Below are positions 34,322-43,689 of a DNA stretch of 64,000 nucleotides, piece by piece. A program made the translations under genes and the position numbers. How positions within the stretch are numbered: the stretch's first letter is position 1; the number at the start of each line of letters is the position of its first letter. This stretch comes from Candidatus Formimonas warabiya (GTDB taxonomy: Bacteria > Bacillota > Dehalobacteriia > Dehalobacteriales > Dehalobacteriaceae). Under the pieces are notes generated by a model that was given only the letters and a program-made list of their open reading frames with translations, was not told the origin of the DNA and did no database searches. The stretch spans positions 5,220,903 to 5,284,902 of the forward strand of contig NZ_CP017634.1 in NCBI RefSeq assembly GCF_002777255.1, read 5' to 3'.

Positions 34322-34777
34322 ATGAAAAGTTCCGGCAGGGTAGATCCGGGAGAATTTGTGATTCCCCTGATCGCCATACTTTATGGGTGCTACAGTATCA
34401 GTTCCCAGGTTGTAAAAGGGTATCAGACCTCCACAATCGGATACGGGCTGGTAATTGCCCTTCCCATGCTGCTTTGTGCAGGAGTCGTTTTATTTAAAGC
34501 GGTGAAAAACCGGAAACAGGAGGTCCGAACAGAAAAGAAACACAGTCTCAGGCCTCTGGGACTGTTAGGCGGCATGATTGTCTTTATTGCCTTGCTTCCC
34601 ATTTTAGGCTATTTTCTAGATATTTTTCTCTATTTAATTATCCTGATGTGGTTCTTTCAGGTCCGGCGCTGGTCAAAGCTTGTGGCTGTTGCTCTCGGCA
34701 CGACCCTGGTGATTCACGTGATCTTTGTCTTGTGGCTCCAATTGCCGCTGCCGCAAGGCTTGATTACGGGCTTGTAA
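34322..34777 (+). CDS. tctB: Tripartite tricarboxylate transporter small subunit TctB
   Basis: 151 residues with four hydrophobic helices, the size and layout of TctB. It lies between tctC and tctA. The helix pair PLGLLGGMIVFIALLPILGYF and LFLYLIILMWFF type is usual for the family. Ends 16 bases before tctA. Confidence 0.85.
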   Translation: MKSSGRVDPGEFVIPLIAILYGCYSISSQVVKGYQTSTIGYGLVIALPMLLCAGVVLFKAVKNRKQEVRTEKKHSLRPLGLLGGMIVFIALLPILGYFLDIFLYLIILMWFFQVRRWSKLVAVALGTTLVIHVIFVLWLQLPLPQGLITGL

Positions 34778-34793
34778 TGAAGGGGGTGAACGA

Positions 34794-36314
34794 ATGGATC
34801 ATCATGCGATTTTTGCGGGACTGGAAATGTTGTTGAGCAATTTGTGGATCGTACCCATCGGTGTTCTGGTGGGCATCATTATTGGGGCCATTCCCGGGCT
34901 AAGCTCCAGCAATTCTTTGGCGATTCTGCTGCCCATGATGCTGGGGCTCCCGGTGGAAACAGCCCTGATCTTTGGAGTATCGTTATACTGCGGGGCGGAA
35001 GTAGGCAATTCCTATCCGGCGATTCTGGTCAATATCCCGGGCACCGGGTCGGCGGCAGTGACAACCTTTGACGGCTATCCGATGGCGCAAAACAAACAGG
35101 CGGCGGAGGCCATGGGTTTGTCCATTTTTTCTTCTTTTATCGGCGGCGTGATCGGCGGGCTGGTCTGCCTTACCTCGGCCCCTTTGATCAGTAAAGTGGC
35201 CCTCAAATTTAGCTCCGTGGAAATGACGATTATTATTCTTTTCGGTGTGGCAGTGCTGGCCCAGTTATCTTCCGGCGGGCTGGCCAAGGGTCTCATGGCG
35301 GGTTTTTTTGGCCTGCTCCTGTCTACCACGGGGGTAGACCCCATCTGGGGGCAAATCCGGGCTACCTTCGGCAGTATGTATCTCATGGACGGCATGCCTG
35401 TGATCCCGGCTTTAATCGGGCTCCTGGCCTTTTCCGAATTACTGATTTCTTTGGAAAAGAATGAGGCTGTTTCCCTGGTGGAAGACTCTCAGAGCTTAGG
35501 CTTAAAGGGAATTTTTCAGGGCTTCCGGTATACGATCAAGAGCTGGGTAAACACCTTGCGCTCATCTTTAATCGGGGTAATTGTGGGTGCGATCCCGGGT
35601 GCCGGGGCTTCTATCGCCAGCTTTATTTCTTACCAGCAGACAGTGGCTTTTGCCCCTTCCGAAGAGAAGAAAACCTTCGGCAAAGGGAATCCGGAGGGGG
35701 TCATTGCTTCCGAAGCCGCCAACAACGGGGTTGTAGGGGGCAGCCTGATCCCTTTGCTTACTCTGGGCGTTCCCGGTAGCGCCAGTATGGCTGTGCTCAT
35801 GGTGGTGATGGCGTACCAGGGCTTGGCCCTGGGACCCCGGCTCTTTGTGCAGAATGGGGATGTAGCCTATGCCGTCTTGTGGTCCCAGTTTGCCGCCGCG
35901 GTTTTCATGCTGGTTATTGGTACGGCCTGCGCCTACAGTTTCTATCGGCTGGCCTATATTCCCATGACCCTGCTGGTTCCGGTGGTCTCGGTGATCTCCA
36001 TTATCGGGGGATATGCGCCCCGCCAGTACATTTTTGATATGGGCTTAGTGATCATTTTCGGCATCCTGGGGTATGTGATGAAGAAATATGAATACCCGCC
36101 CGCCGCCATGCTTTTAGGGCTGATTTTAGGCCCCCTGCTGGAGGCCAATGCCTTCCGGGGCCTGAAAATAGGTTTAGGCTCCCCGAGCATATTTTTTACC
36201 CGGCCCCTGGCTGTTTTGTTATGGATTTTGCTCATTATTACCTTTGTGGGACCGGAAATAAAACGAAAATTGGCCCGGAATAAAGAAGGCAAAAATTCTT
36301 TCCGCATAGATTGA
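34794..36314 (+). CDS. tctA: Tripartite tricarboxylate transporter large subunit TctA (divergent)
   Basis: 506 residues, about eleven helices. The two inverted-repeat signature loops of TctA are visible: GAIPGLSSSNSLAILLP near residue 27 and GAIPGAGASIASFISYQ near residue 265. The first periplasmic loop reads YCGAEVGNSYPAILVNIPGTGSAA, unlike the more usual YGGSITSILLGLPG of the second TctA at 52500, so the two transporters probably take different substrates. Starts ATG 34794 after AGGGGGTG. Confidence 0.9.
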   Translation: MDHHAIFAGLEMLLSNLWIVPIGVLVGIIIGAIPGLSSSNSLAILLPMMLGLPVETALIFGVSLYCGAEVGNSYPAILVNIPGTGSAAVTTFDGYPMAQNKQAAEAMGLSIFSSFIGGVIGGLVCLTSAPLISKVALKFSSVEMTIIILFGVAVLAQLSSGGLAKGLMAGFFGLLLSTTGVDPIWGQIRATFGSMYLMDGMPVIPALIGLLAFSELLISLEKNEAVSLVEDSQSLGLKGIFQGFRYTIKSWVNTLRSSLIGVIVGAIPGAGASIASFISYQQTVAFAPSEEKKTFGKGNPEGVIASEAANNGVVGGSLIPLLTLGVPGSASMAVLMVVMAYQGLALGPRLFVQNGDVAYAVLWSQFAAAVFMLVIGTACAYSFYRLAYIPMTLLVPVVSVISIIGGYAPRQYIFDMGLVIIFGILGYVMKKYEYPPAAMLLGLILGPLLEANAFRGLKIGLGSPSIFFTRPLAVLLWILLIITFVGPEIKRKLARNKEGKNSFRID

Positions 36315-36348
36315 GGTCCGGAAAGCAATTTTCCTGGAGGTTTATTTT

Positions 36349-36900
36349 TTGAGCTGGAATACGCTGGTAGTTTTTTGCCTGGGTTTTTTAGGGGGCGTGG
36401 CGGGGCAAAAAACCCGCATCCCGGGAGGAGTTCTGATCGGGGCGATGCTCTTTGCGGCATCGGCAAATTTTGTCGGCATGCCGCCTGCATCCCTGCCCCC
36501 CTTTTATAATCTCAGCTTGCAGATCATGGCGGGCTGCCTGGTGGGCATCGGCATTACCACAAAGACCTTAAAAGATTTAAAGAAAATTGTTGCTCCGGTG
36601 CTGCTCAATGCCTTGATTATTTTAACAGGAGGAATAGTGGTAGCCGTTGTGATATCCCATCTGTTTTTCTGGGGCCGGATCACTTCCTGGCTGGCCTCAT
36701 CACCGGGCCGCATGCAGGATATGGTGATTTTTTCCGACAGCCTGGGAGCGGATACCACAAAGGTGGCGGGGGTGCATATTATGCGCACCATTTCCGTGGT
36801 AATACTTACTCCCCTGATTCTAAAAGGACATGACAGGTTACGGAAGCAAAAAAATTTACCGTCACAAAACGATGGGGAAAAGAAAAAAGGAGGACATTAA
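36349..36900 (+). CDS. AbrB-family half-size membrane protein, first copy
   Basis: 183 residues with five or six hydrophobic helices and the AbrB-family marks GGVAGQKTRIPGGVLIGAML and SSPGRMQDMVIFSDSLGAD. Full AbrB proteins are about twice this length and contain two such units; here two half-size genes flank comA (this one and 37719), suggesting a heterodimer. The start is a TTG after CTGGAGG. The 3' end overlaps the ribosome site of comA. Confidence 0.82.
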   Translation: MSWNTLVVFCLGFLGGVAGQKTRIPGGVLIGAMLFAASANFVGMPPASLPPFYNLSLQIMAGCLVGIGITTKTLKDLKKIVAPVLLNALIILTGGIVVAVVISHLFFWGRITSWLASSPGRMQDMVIFSDSLGADTTKVAGVHIMRTISVVILTPLILKGHDRLRKQKNLPSQNDGEKKKGGH

Positions 36901-36901
36901 A

Positions 36902-37714
36902 GTGAAGAGAGCATTAGAGTTTTTGGAAATACCAACCAGGAGTGTAAAACCCCGAAAGCAAGGGCTGACCATTGTGCGGGATCACAATATCGGCTGGAAT
37001 TGTGCCGTGGATATGGTAGATGCGGTAGGCCCGGTGATTGATTATGTGAAAATGCGCCATATTACCGTGTGTGTGGCGCCCCTCGATGAAAACGATTTAA
37101 CGATCAAAAAAATTCAGTTGTATAAAGACAACCAGATGGACGTCTTTCCCGGCGGCATTGTCTTTGAAAACGCCTTTGTTCAAAGGAAGGTGGAACCCAC
37201 TTTTGATACACTGGTAAAAATGGGTTTCACGGCGGTGGAATGTTCGGAAAATATTATTAATATTAATATGGAAGATAAAATTAACTCCGTTAAGACGGCC
37301 AAAAAAGCGGGATTAAAAGTGCTTTTTGAAGTGGGGGAAAAATATCCGGAGGGTCCCCTGGATGTGGATTTGTGTGTAAAAGAATGTCATACTTTGATTG
37401 AGGCGGGGGCGGATCTGGTGATCGTGGAAAAATCCCTCCTGGAAACCAGCCTGGGTACGGCAGGAGAGCATGCCGATGCTTATCGCATTGAAGAACTGGT
37501 CAAAAGAGTCGGGCTGCAGTATCTCACCTTTGAAGCGGAGTCCAAGTTGCACCAGGGCTGGCTGTTTAATACCTTTGGACCTGATGTCAATATTGGCCCC
37601 AATCTGCATCCCGATGAAATTGCCAAGCTGGATGCCACCAGGCTCACCTGGAGCCGTGAGGGGGGCTATACCTGGCTGATTGAGCGGGCAAAAGCAGCGG
37701 GCTGCCTGGCCTAA
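36902..37714 (+). CDS. ComA-family (phosphosulfolactate synthase-like) protein, copy 1
   Basis: 270 residues from GTG 36902; AAAGGAGGACATTAAA precedes the GTG in all three copies, so this start is preferred over the in-frame ATG 36872. The TIM-barrel family marks of ComA are clear: PRKQGLTIVRDHNIG, DYVKMRHIT, VFPGGIVFENAF, GFTAVECSENI, VLFEVGEKYPEGP, EAGADLVIVEKS, TFEAESKLHQ. Known ComA joins sulfite to phosphoenolpyruvate to make phosphosulfolactate for coenzyme M. No comB, comC or comDE is nearby; the neighbours handle tricarboxylates, so the substrate is open. Copy 1 differs from copies 2 and 3 at about 18 residues. Confidence 0.88.
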   Translation: MKRALEFLEIPTRSVKPRKQGLTIVRDHNIGWNCAVDMVDAVGPVIDYVKMRHITVCVAPLDENDLTIKKIQLYKDNQMDVFPGGIVFENAFVQRKVEPTFDTLVKMGFTAVECSENIININMEDKINSVKTAKKAGLKVLFEVGEKYPEGPLDVDLCVKECHTLIEAGADLVIVEKSLLETSLGTAGEHADAYRIEELVKRVGLQYLTFEAESKLHQGWLFNTFGPDVNIGPNLHPDEIAKLDATRLTWSREGGYTWLIERAKAAGCLA

Positions 37715-37718
37715 ACCG

Positions 37719-38231
37719 ATGCGAAAGCCGGACAGGAAGCACATCACATCCTTGGTGTGGGTGGCGGTTCTAGGCATCTTAGGCGGTGGAATGGGGGAGA
37801 TTTCACATGTTCCGGGAGGCATCATCCTGGGCGCCATGCTGACTATCGCGGCGGGAAACCTGTTAGGGTTTCCCGCTAACTGGTTACCGTCCCGGTCCGG
37901 CTTTATCCTTCAGGTCTTAGCAGGGATCATGCTGGGCATCAAAATCACCGGGGAGGAATTGTCTACGCTGGGAGAGATCCTGATTCCGGTGCTGATCATT
38001 ACCGGGGTGCTGAATCTCATGGGCATCCTGTCCTCCCTGTTGGTGTGGAAGGTATTTGACTGGGACCTGCTCACCGCCTGGTTGTCTACTTCTCCGGGAC
38101 GGATGCAGGATATGGTGATCCTGGCCAAGAATCTGGAGGCAGACAGCGAAAAAGTAGTCACCACCCATGTGATGCGGATTACCCTGGTGGTGATAGTGAC
38201 CCCGCTGATCCTTTTATTCTGGGGCAAATAA
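37719..38231 (+). CDS. AbrB-family half-size membrane protein, second copy
   Basis: 170 residues from ATG 37719; an in-frame TTG at 37680 lies inside comA. Hydrophobic helices with GGGMGEISHVPGGIILGAML and STSPGRMQDMVILAKNLEAD mark it as a second AbrB half. It overlaps nothing and ends 36 bases before prpF. A 40-base piece of this gene (GCGGGAAACC...GTTACCGT) recurs at 54907 as a remnant. Confidence 0.8.
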   Translation: MRKPDRKHITSLVWVAVLGILGGGMGEISHVPGGIILGAMLTIAAGNLLGFPANWLPSRSGFILQVLAGIMLGIKITGEELSTLGEILIPVLIITGVLNLMGILSSLLVWKVFDWDLLTAWLSTSPGRMQDMVILAKNLEADSEKVVTTHVMRITLVVIVTPLILLFWGK

Positions 38232-38267
38232 ATGCCCACAACGAATACCAGCAAGGAGGGTTTTAAA

Positions 38268-39464
38268 ATGAGTGATTTGTTTCGTTTTCCTGTAACTATC
38301 TACCGGGGAGGAACCAGTAAAGCCCTGGTTTTTCGTCCGGAAGACCTGCCGGAGGATGCCGATGAAAGGGATAAGGTGATCCTTGCTGCTTACGGCAGCC
38401 CGGATCCTCGGCAGATTGACGGCATGGGGGGCGCGGATTCGCTGACAAGTAAAATGGCCATTATCGGCAAGTCCCGGCGCCCAGATGCCGATGTGGATTA
38501 TACCTTTGGTCAGGTCAGCCTGTTTAACGCCACGGTGGATTATTCAGGGAACTGCGGCAATATCTCTTCCGCAGTGGGTCCCTACGCGGTGGACGAAGGG
38601 CTCATTCCTGCGGTAGAGCCGGTAACAACAGTGCGCATATTTAATACTAATACCAATAAAATCATCGTCGCGGAAGTGCCTGTGGAACAGGGCAAACCAA
38701 AGGTGGACGGGGATTTTGCCATTGACGGGGTGCCGGGCACAGGGGCCAGGATTGTCCTCAATTTTCTGGATTCGGCCGGTTCCGTGACAGGCCGGCTGCT
38801 GCCGACGGGAAATGTGCAGGATGTGATTGAAACCAGCCGGGGAAAATTCACCGTTTCTTTTGTCGATTCCGCCAACCCCGTGGTTTTTGTGGGCGCGGAG
38901 GAATTAGGCCTGCAGGGTACGGAACTGCCCGATGCGGTGAATGCCTATCCCGATTTATCCGAGACTCTGGAAGAAATACGCGCTATTTTCGCGGTAAAAA
39001 TCGGCCGTGTGGACGACTGGAAAAAGGCCCAGGCCGTCAGTCCAGCCATACCGAAGATTTGTTTTGTGGCAAAGGCCCAAACCTATTGTGCTTCCGACGG
39101 GCGCATGATCCAGGAAGATGAAATTGATCTGGTGGGGCGAATGATGTCCATGCAGAAGCCCCATAAGGCTTATGCGGTGACAGGGGCTGTTTGTACAGGA
39201 ACCGCCGCCAAGATTCCCGGCAGTGTGGTTTACAATTTGCTTTCTGCCCAAGCCCAAGAGGGGAACCGGATTCGCATCGGCCACCCCTCCGGCAAGCTGG
39301 AGGTGGAGGTTGATGTGGCCCAGGAAGAAGGCCGCATCATTTTACATAAGGCGGCATTGGCAAGAACAGCACGACGTTTAATGGATGGGCAGGTTTATGT
39401 GTCCCGGGCCAAGGTCGCCTCTACCAAACTGGAAACAGCGCCCCGGAAAAAATCCCCGGAATAA
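38268..39464 (+). CDS. prpF: PrpF-family isomerase (2-methylaconitate/aconitate isomerase-like)
   Basis: 398 residues from ATG 38268, which has AAGGAGG at good spacing; an ATG at 38232 lacks one. It matches the PrpF family of the diaminopimelate-epimerase fold: IYRGGTSKALVF, DPRQIDGMGGADSLTSK, DYSGNCGNISSAVGPYAV with the catalytic cysteine, and KICFVAKAQTY. PrpF proteins move double bonds in (methyl)aconitates, for example trans- to cis-aconitate. In this cluster it would feed aconitase. A broken copy lies at 43690. Confidence 0.9.
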   Translation: MSDLFRFPVTIYRGGTSKALVFRPEDLPEDADERDKVILAAYGSPDPRQIDGMGGADSLTSKMAIIGKSRRPDADVDYTFGQVSLFNATVDYSGNCGNISSAVGPYAVDEGLIPAVEPVTTVRIFNTNTNKIIVAEVPVEQGKPKVDGDFAIDGVPGTGARIVLNFLDSAGSVTGRLLPTGNVQDVIETSRGKFTVSFVDSANPVVFVGAEELGLQGTELPDAVNAYPDLSETLEEIRAIFAVKIGRVDDWKKAQAVSPAIPKICFVAKAQTYCASDGRMIQEDEIDLVGRMMSMQKPHKAYAVTGAVCTGTAAKIPGSVVYNLLSAQAQEGNRIRIGHPSGKLEVEVDVAQEEGRIILHKAALARTARRLMDGQVYVSRAKVASTKLETAPRKKSPE

Positions 39465-39471
39465 GACAAGG

Positions 39472-39936
39472 GAATGGGGCGGAAACCGGCACCACATCTT
39501 CCCTTTTCCCAGCGATGAGGTGACCCGGAAATTTTTACAAGCCAAGGCCGGGAAAATGCCTGGATACCCCTTGACGCGGATGCGGATGCCATATATGATC
39601 AGGAATTAGAAATTAATTTAAGCGCATTGGAACCTCTGGCCGCGTGCCCCCATAGTCCGGATCATGTCAAGACGGTGAAAGAACCGGAACTTTAAAAGGC
39701 GTTCGGGAGCGAAAGACGCTCAGGTTTATCTGGTCAGTTCGGAGACGGCTGCGGCCAGTGCTCTTTCCGGGGTGATCACCGATCCCCGGAGTTTAGGCGA
39801 ACCGGTAGTTATGTCCCTACCGGCGAAATTTGCCATTGATGACAGCATGTTTATTTTCCCGGCCTATGGCCGTCAGGAAGTCCGGCGCGACCCCAACATC
39901 AAGGCCCTGCCCTTGAAGAAGGGAACTGGGATCCTG
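39472..39936 (+). pseudogene. Aconitase remnant with internal deletion
   Basis: This stretch aligns with two separate parts of the intact aconitase gene at 47190: 39472-39695 with about 47825-48046, and 39696-39936 with about 48331-48565. The N-terminal third, the CTNS cysteine region between the two blocks, and the C-terminal domain are missing. Small indels break the frame as well. The sequence after it, AAAAAGTTGCAAACTAAG (from 39942), also matches the acn-icd spacer of copy B at 49135. Confidence 0.92.
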
Positions 39937-39980
39937 TTTCAAAAAAGTTGCAAACTAAGTCAAAGTAAAGGAGGCATACG

Positions 39981-41192
39981 ATGAGGGAAAAAATTTACAT
40001 GAAGACGCCCTTAGTGGAGATGGACGGGGACGAGATGACCAGGATTATCTGGCATTTTATTAAAGAGATCCTGATCGGGCCCTATGTTGATTTAAAAACA
40101 GCCTATTATGACCTGGGCTTGAAACATCGGGACGAAACCAACGACCAGGTGACTATTGACGCGGCAATGGCAACCAAAAAATATGGCGTGGCTGTAAAGT
40201 GCGCGACCATTACACCCAATGCCCAGCGGGTGGAGGAGTATCACTTAAAGCAAATGTGGAAAAGTCCGAACGGCACCATTCGGGCGATTCTGGACGGCAC
40301 CGTTTTCCGTACGCCCATTATTGTCAACAATATCCGGCCTTTTGTGAAATCCTGGGCCAAATCCATTTCCATTGCCCGGCATGCTTACGGGGATATTTAT
40401 AAGAATGTGGAGATGCGCATCCCAGGAGCGGGAAAAGCGGAGCTGGTATTTACCGGGGAGAATGGGGAAGTGGTGCGGGAAACTGTTTTCGATTTTCAGG
40501 GACCCGGGGTGATCATGGGCATGCATAATATCGATAAATCCATTGAAAGTTTCGCCAGGTCCTGTTTCAACTTTGCCCTTGACCAAAAAAAGGATCTTTG
40601 GTTCGGCACTAAGGACACCATCTCCAAGACCTATGACCACCGGTTTAAAGACATCTTCCAGGAGATTTTTGATAAGGAGTATCAAGACAGATTTGCGGCC
40701 AGGAAAATTAGCTATTTCTACACCTTAATCGACGATGTAGTAGCCCGGGTGGTGCGTTCGGAAGGGGGTATGATCTGGGCATGCAAGAACTATGACGGGG
40801 ATGTGATGTCCGATATGCTGGCTTCGGCCTTCGGCAGCCTGGCCATGATGACCTCCGTCCTGGTTTCGCCGGATGGGTACTTTGAATATGAGGCTGCTCA
40901 CGGCACGGTGACCAGGCACTATTACCAGCATTTAGCAGGCAAAGAGACCTCCACCAATTCTATGGCCACTTTGTTTGCCTGGTCGGGCGCCTTGAAGAAG
41001 CGGGGAGAATTAGACGGCATTTCAGCACTTGCCGATTTTGCCGAAAAACTGGAGAAGGCTGCCCTTCAAACCATTGAAGAAGGCGTCATGACCAAAGATT
41101 TGGCCCAGCTGGCAGAGACGGCCGATAAAAAGGTTGTGCATACGGAAGATTTTCTCAGAGAAGTAGACTTGCGTTTGCAGGCCATGCTCTGA
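39981..41192 (+). CDS. icd: NADP-type isocitrate dehydrogenase (eukaryote-like subfamily)
   Basis: 403 residues, matching the homodimeric subfamily found in eukaryotes and some anaerobes: [66 protein letters not shown] and [11 protein letters not shown]. It oxidises isocitrate to 2-oxoglutarate. AAAGGAGGCATACG precedes ATG 39981. The gene sits directly behind the acn remnant, where in copy B acn is intact and icd is a remnant; the two copies would complement each other. Confidence 0.93.
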   Translation: MREKIYMKTPLVEMDGDEMTRIIWHFIKEILIGPYVDLKTAYYDLGLKHRDETNDQVTIDAAMATKKYGVAVKCATITPNAQRVEEYHLKQMWKSPNGTIRAILDGTVFRTPIIVNNIRPFVKSWAKSISIARHAYGDIYKNVEMRIPGAGKAELVFTGENGEVVRETVFDFQGPGVIMGMHNIDKSIESFARSCFNFALDQKKDLWFGTKDTISKTYDHRFKDIFQEIFDKEYQDRFAARKISYFYTLIDDVVARVVRSEGGMIWACKNYDGDVMSDMLASAFGSLAMMTSVLVSPDGYFEYEAAHGTVTRHYYQHLAGKETSTNSMATLFAWSGALKKRGELDGISALADFAEKLEKAALQTIEEGVMTKDLAQLAETADKKVVHTEDFLREVDLRLQAML

Positions 41193-41259
41193 TTCTCCAC
41201 CAGTGACTGCTCCACCCTTTACCGGGACGGAAGCTCATGACAGACGAGGGGGAGGACAT

Positions 41260-42477
41260 ATGGAAGGATACAAACTGCTCATCACACTTTTTCTCATGAT
41301 ACTCCTGATTTGGCGGCACGTCCCGATCAGCTGGGTGATGCTGGGCTGTTCGGCCTTATTGGCGTTCATGTACCATACCGGGTTGATCGCTTTCGGGAAG
41401 ATGCTATGGCGGGGGATGGCCAATCCAGTGACCATTGAACTGGTGATTATTCTGATGGCCATTATGATGCTGGAATTCCTTTTGAGGAAAGAAGGATACC
41501 TGCAGCGCATGCTGGCGGCATTGCAGGCGATCATTCCCAATCCCCGCTTTGTGATGGCCCTATTGCCTTCCTTTATTGGTCTGATGCCCTCCGCAGGAGG
41601 GGCGGTGTTTTCCGCTCCCCTGGTGGAGCATGCGGCCAAAGGTCTTGCCATTTCCCCGGAACAGAAAAGCTTTGTCAACTTCTATTATCGTCATGTGACC
41701 GAGTATTTTCTGCCTATCTACCCCAGCATTCTCTTGATCGCTCAATTGTCCGGGATCCCTGTGCAAAAGCTGATCCTGGCTTTGATTCCCTATGGGGTGC
41801 TGGCCATTTTGCTGGGGATTCCGGTATTGAAAAAAATCCCCCGGGATCGGGCAGACGGAATAGTTCGGGAGGAAAGCTACGAGGGCCCGGAGCGGAAGAA
41901 GATGATCCGGGAGCTGGTCCTTAGTGCGCTGCCCATGCTGGTGGTGGTCTTGATGGTGCTGGCCCTGCAGGCGGAAGTCTGGTTGGCTGTCGGCCTGGTG
42001 ATTCTGTTTCTTTTGATTTACCACCGCTATACGCCGCCAAAATTGCTGGAGCTTTTTCGCGAAATTAAAATTCAGACCATTATTCTGGTCTTTACGGTGA
42101 TGATTTTTAAGCAGGTATTGGAGGATACCGATGCGGTGGCTGGCTTGCCCCTGCTTCTGGAACATCTCCCCGTACCCTCTTATTTTGTTTTTATCGCCAT
42201 TAATTTTCTCGTGGCGGTGATGACCGGTCACATGGTGGCCCTTGTGGGCATAGGGTTTCCCGTTGCCCTGGCGGCGATGGGATCCAGCTTTGACCTTCCT
42301 ACCGCCGTGCTGCTCTTTATTGCCGGTTTTACCGGGCAGATGATCACGCCTGTGCATCTTTGTTTAACCTTGACGGTGAATTTCTTTAAAGCCGATTTAA
42401 ATCAGGTCGTGAAGATGTTGATTGGTCCGGAGGCGGTCTTGCTGGCCTCAGCAATAGCGGCCTACGTCCTGTTTTGA
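41260..42477 (+). CDS. DUF401-family carboxylate-type permease, copy A
   Basis: 405 residues from ATG 41260 (SD GGGGGAGGAC), about ten to twelve helices. Marks: PSFIGLMPSAGGAVFSAPLVEHAA, NFYYRHVTEYFLPIYPS, FTGQMITPVHLCLTLTVNFF. DUF401 proteins resemble the CitM/ion-transporter superfamily. Its position at the end of an aconitate/isocitrate cluster fits di- or tricarboxylate transport. A close paralogue is at 49389. Confidence 0.85.
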   Translation: MEGYKLLITLFLMILLIWRHVPISWVMLGCSALLAFMYHTGLIAFGKMLWRGMANPVTIELVIILMAIMMLEFLLRKEGYLQRMLAALQAIIPNPRFVMALLPSFIGLMPSAGGAVFSAPLVEHAAKGLAISPEQKSFVNFYYRHVTEYFLPIYPSILLIAQLSGIPVQKLILALIPYGVLAILLGIPVLKKIPRDRADGIVREESYEGPERKKMIRELVLSALPMLVVVLMVLALQAEVWLAVGLVILFLLIYHRYTPPKLLELFREIKIQTIILVFTVMIFKQVLEDTDAVAGLPLLLEHLPVPSYFVFIAINFLVAVMTGHMVALVGIGFPVALAAMGSSFDLPTAVLLFIAGFTGQMITPVHLCLTLTVNFFKADLNQVVKMLIGPEAVLLASAIAAYVLF

Positions 42478-42601
42478 GGTCCCTTTTATATTCCGGTTAT
42501 GCGGGGTTAAATCAAGCTCAGTCCGGTTATTAAACAATAAGGCTAAAGAATTGCCCTTAAAAAGCAATAAAAATCTTCTTTAAGTTGACCAGAAACACAG
42601 G

Positions 42602-42665
42602 AGACTAAGTTTTCTTCTTGCATCTTTAAGGATGTGCAAGAGGATTAAGCTTAGTCTTTTTTATT
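42602..42665 (+). terminator. Terminator hairpin in leader copy B
   Basis: AGACTAAG (42602-42609) pairs with CTTAGTCT (42650-42657), with an inner TTGCATC/GATGTGCAA stem and a TTTTTTATT tail. It closes transcription from the DUF401 gene before the copy B promoter. Confidence 0.8.
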
Positions 42666-42684
42666 CTGGATCCGAGTGATAAAA

Positions 42685-42743
42685 AATACCTATTGAGTAT
42701 TCAAAGATTTCGATTTGTCTGACTATAAAAGGGGATCTATACT
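42685..42743 (+). promoter_or_regulatory. Promoter with LysR-type box, copy B
   Basis: AATAC-CTATTGA-GTATT (42685-42701) followed by TTGTCT (42715-42720), 17 bases, TATACT (42738-42743). Conservation of box, spacing and promoter while the prpD gene behind it was lost suggests continued use. Confidence 0.68.
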
Positions 42744-42777
42744 TTAACTATAAAAATTGATCTGGAGTGTATATTTT

Positions 42778-42871
42778 ATGGATTATACAAATGTTGATAG
42801 ATAGGACAAAATACTAAAACAAAAAAATTTGCCATCACAAAACGATGGAGAAAAGAAAAAAGGAGGACATT
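42778..42871 (+). pseudogene. Fused stubs of prpD start and abrB end
   Basis: ATG 42778 opens with codons like those of prpD (M-D-Y-T-N-V, against M-N-D-T-H-V in copy A) but stops at once. From about 42820 (AAAAAAATTTGCCATCACAAAACGATGG) the sequence matches the last bases of abrB copy 1 at 36848-36876. A deletion therefore removed most of prpD, all of tctCBA and nearly all of abrB. Confidence 0.85.
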
Positions 42872-42874
42872 AAA

Positions 42875-43687
42875 GTGAAGAGAGCGTTAAATTTTTTAGA
42901 AATTCCTACCAGGAGTGTGAAACCCCGGAAACAGGGACTAACCATTGTGCGGGATCACAATATCGGCTGGAACTGTGCCGTGGATATGGTGGAGGCGGTG
43001 GGGCCGGTAATCGACTATGTGAAAATGCGCCATATTACCGTATGCGTGGCACCCCTCGATGAAAACGATTTAACGATCAAAAAAATCCGGCTGTATAAAG
43101 AGAACGAGATGGACGTTTTCCCCGGGGGCATTGTTTTTGAAAACGCCTTTGTCCAAAATAAAGTGGAGCCGACTTTTGAAACATTGGTAAAAATGGGGTT
43201 CACGGCGGTGGAGTGCTCGGAAAATATCATCAATATTGATATTGAAGAAAAAATCAATTCCATTAGAATGGCGAAAAAAGCAGGGTTGAAAGTACTTTTT
43301 GAAGTAGGGGAAAAGTATCCCGAAGGCCCCCTGGACGTAGAACTGTGCGTAAAAGAATGCCATACCCTGATTGAGGCGGGGGCGGATCTGGTCATTGTAG
43401 AAAAATCCCTGCTGGAGACCAGTCTGGGTGCAGCAGGAGAGCACAAGGATGCCTATCGTATTGAGGAACTGATCAAAAGAGTGGGATTGCAGTATCTGAC
43501 CTTTGAAGCGGAGTCCAAATTGCACCAGGGATGGTTGTTTAACACCTTTGGACCGGATGTCAATATCGGGCCCAATTTACATCCGGATGATATTGCCAAG
43601 ATGGATGCCACCAGGCTTACCTGGAGCCGTGAGGGGGGCTATACCTGGCTGATTGAGCGGGCAAAAGCAGCGGGCTGCCTGGCTTAA
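42875..43687 (+). CDS. ComA-family protein, copy 2
   Basis: 270 residues from GTG 42875 with the same AAAGGAGGACATTAAA ribosome site as copy 1. All ComA motifs are intact (VFPGGIVFENAF, VLFEVGEKYPEGP, EAGADLVIVEKS, TFEAESKLHQ). It differs from copy 3 at only four residues (N/D, E/K, R/K, E/D) and is the first gene behind the copy B promoter. Retention through heavy decay of its neighbours argues that it is useful. Confidence 0.87.
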   Translation: MKRALNFLEIPTRSVKPRKQGLTIVRDHNIGWNCAVDMVEAVGPVIDYVKMRHITVCVAPLDENDLTIKKIRLYKENEMDVFPGGIVFENAFVQNKVEPTFETLVKMGFTAVECSENIINIDIEEKINSIRMAKKAGLKVLFEVGEKYPEGPLDVELCVKECHTLIEAGADLVIVEKSLLETSLGAAGEHKDAYRIEELIKRVGLQYLTFEAESKLHQGWLFNTFGPDVNIGPNLHPDDIAKMDATRLTWSREGGYTWLIERAKAAGCLA

Positions 43688-43689
43688 AC

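Larger units (their letters stand above)
42583..42800 (+). repeat. Cluster leader, copy B
   Basis: Matches 31560-31770: AGTTGACCAGAAACAC, the hairpin, the LysR-type box, the promoter, and the first few codons of prpD. Divergence between copies is modest and concentrated outside the hairpin arms and promoter boxes. The promoter now drives comA copy 2 directly. Confidence 0.9.

Noticed and set aside
31759-39464. A standard 2-methylcitrate cycle locus
   Set aside because: prpB and prpC are absent and the associated genes (comA, abrB, icd, TTT) do not belong to that cycle.
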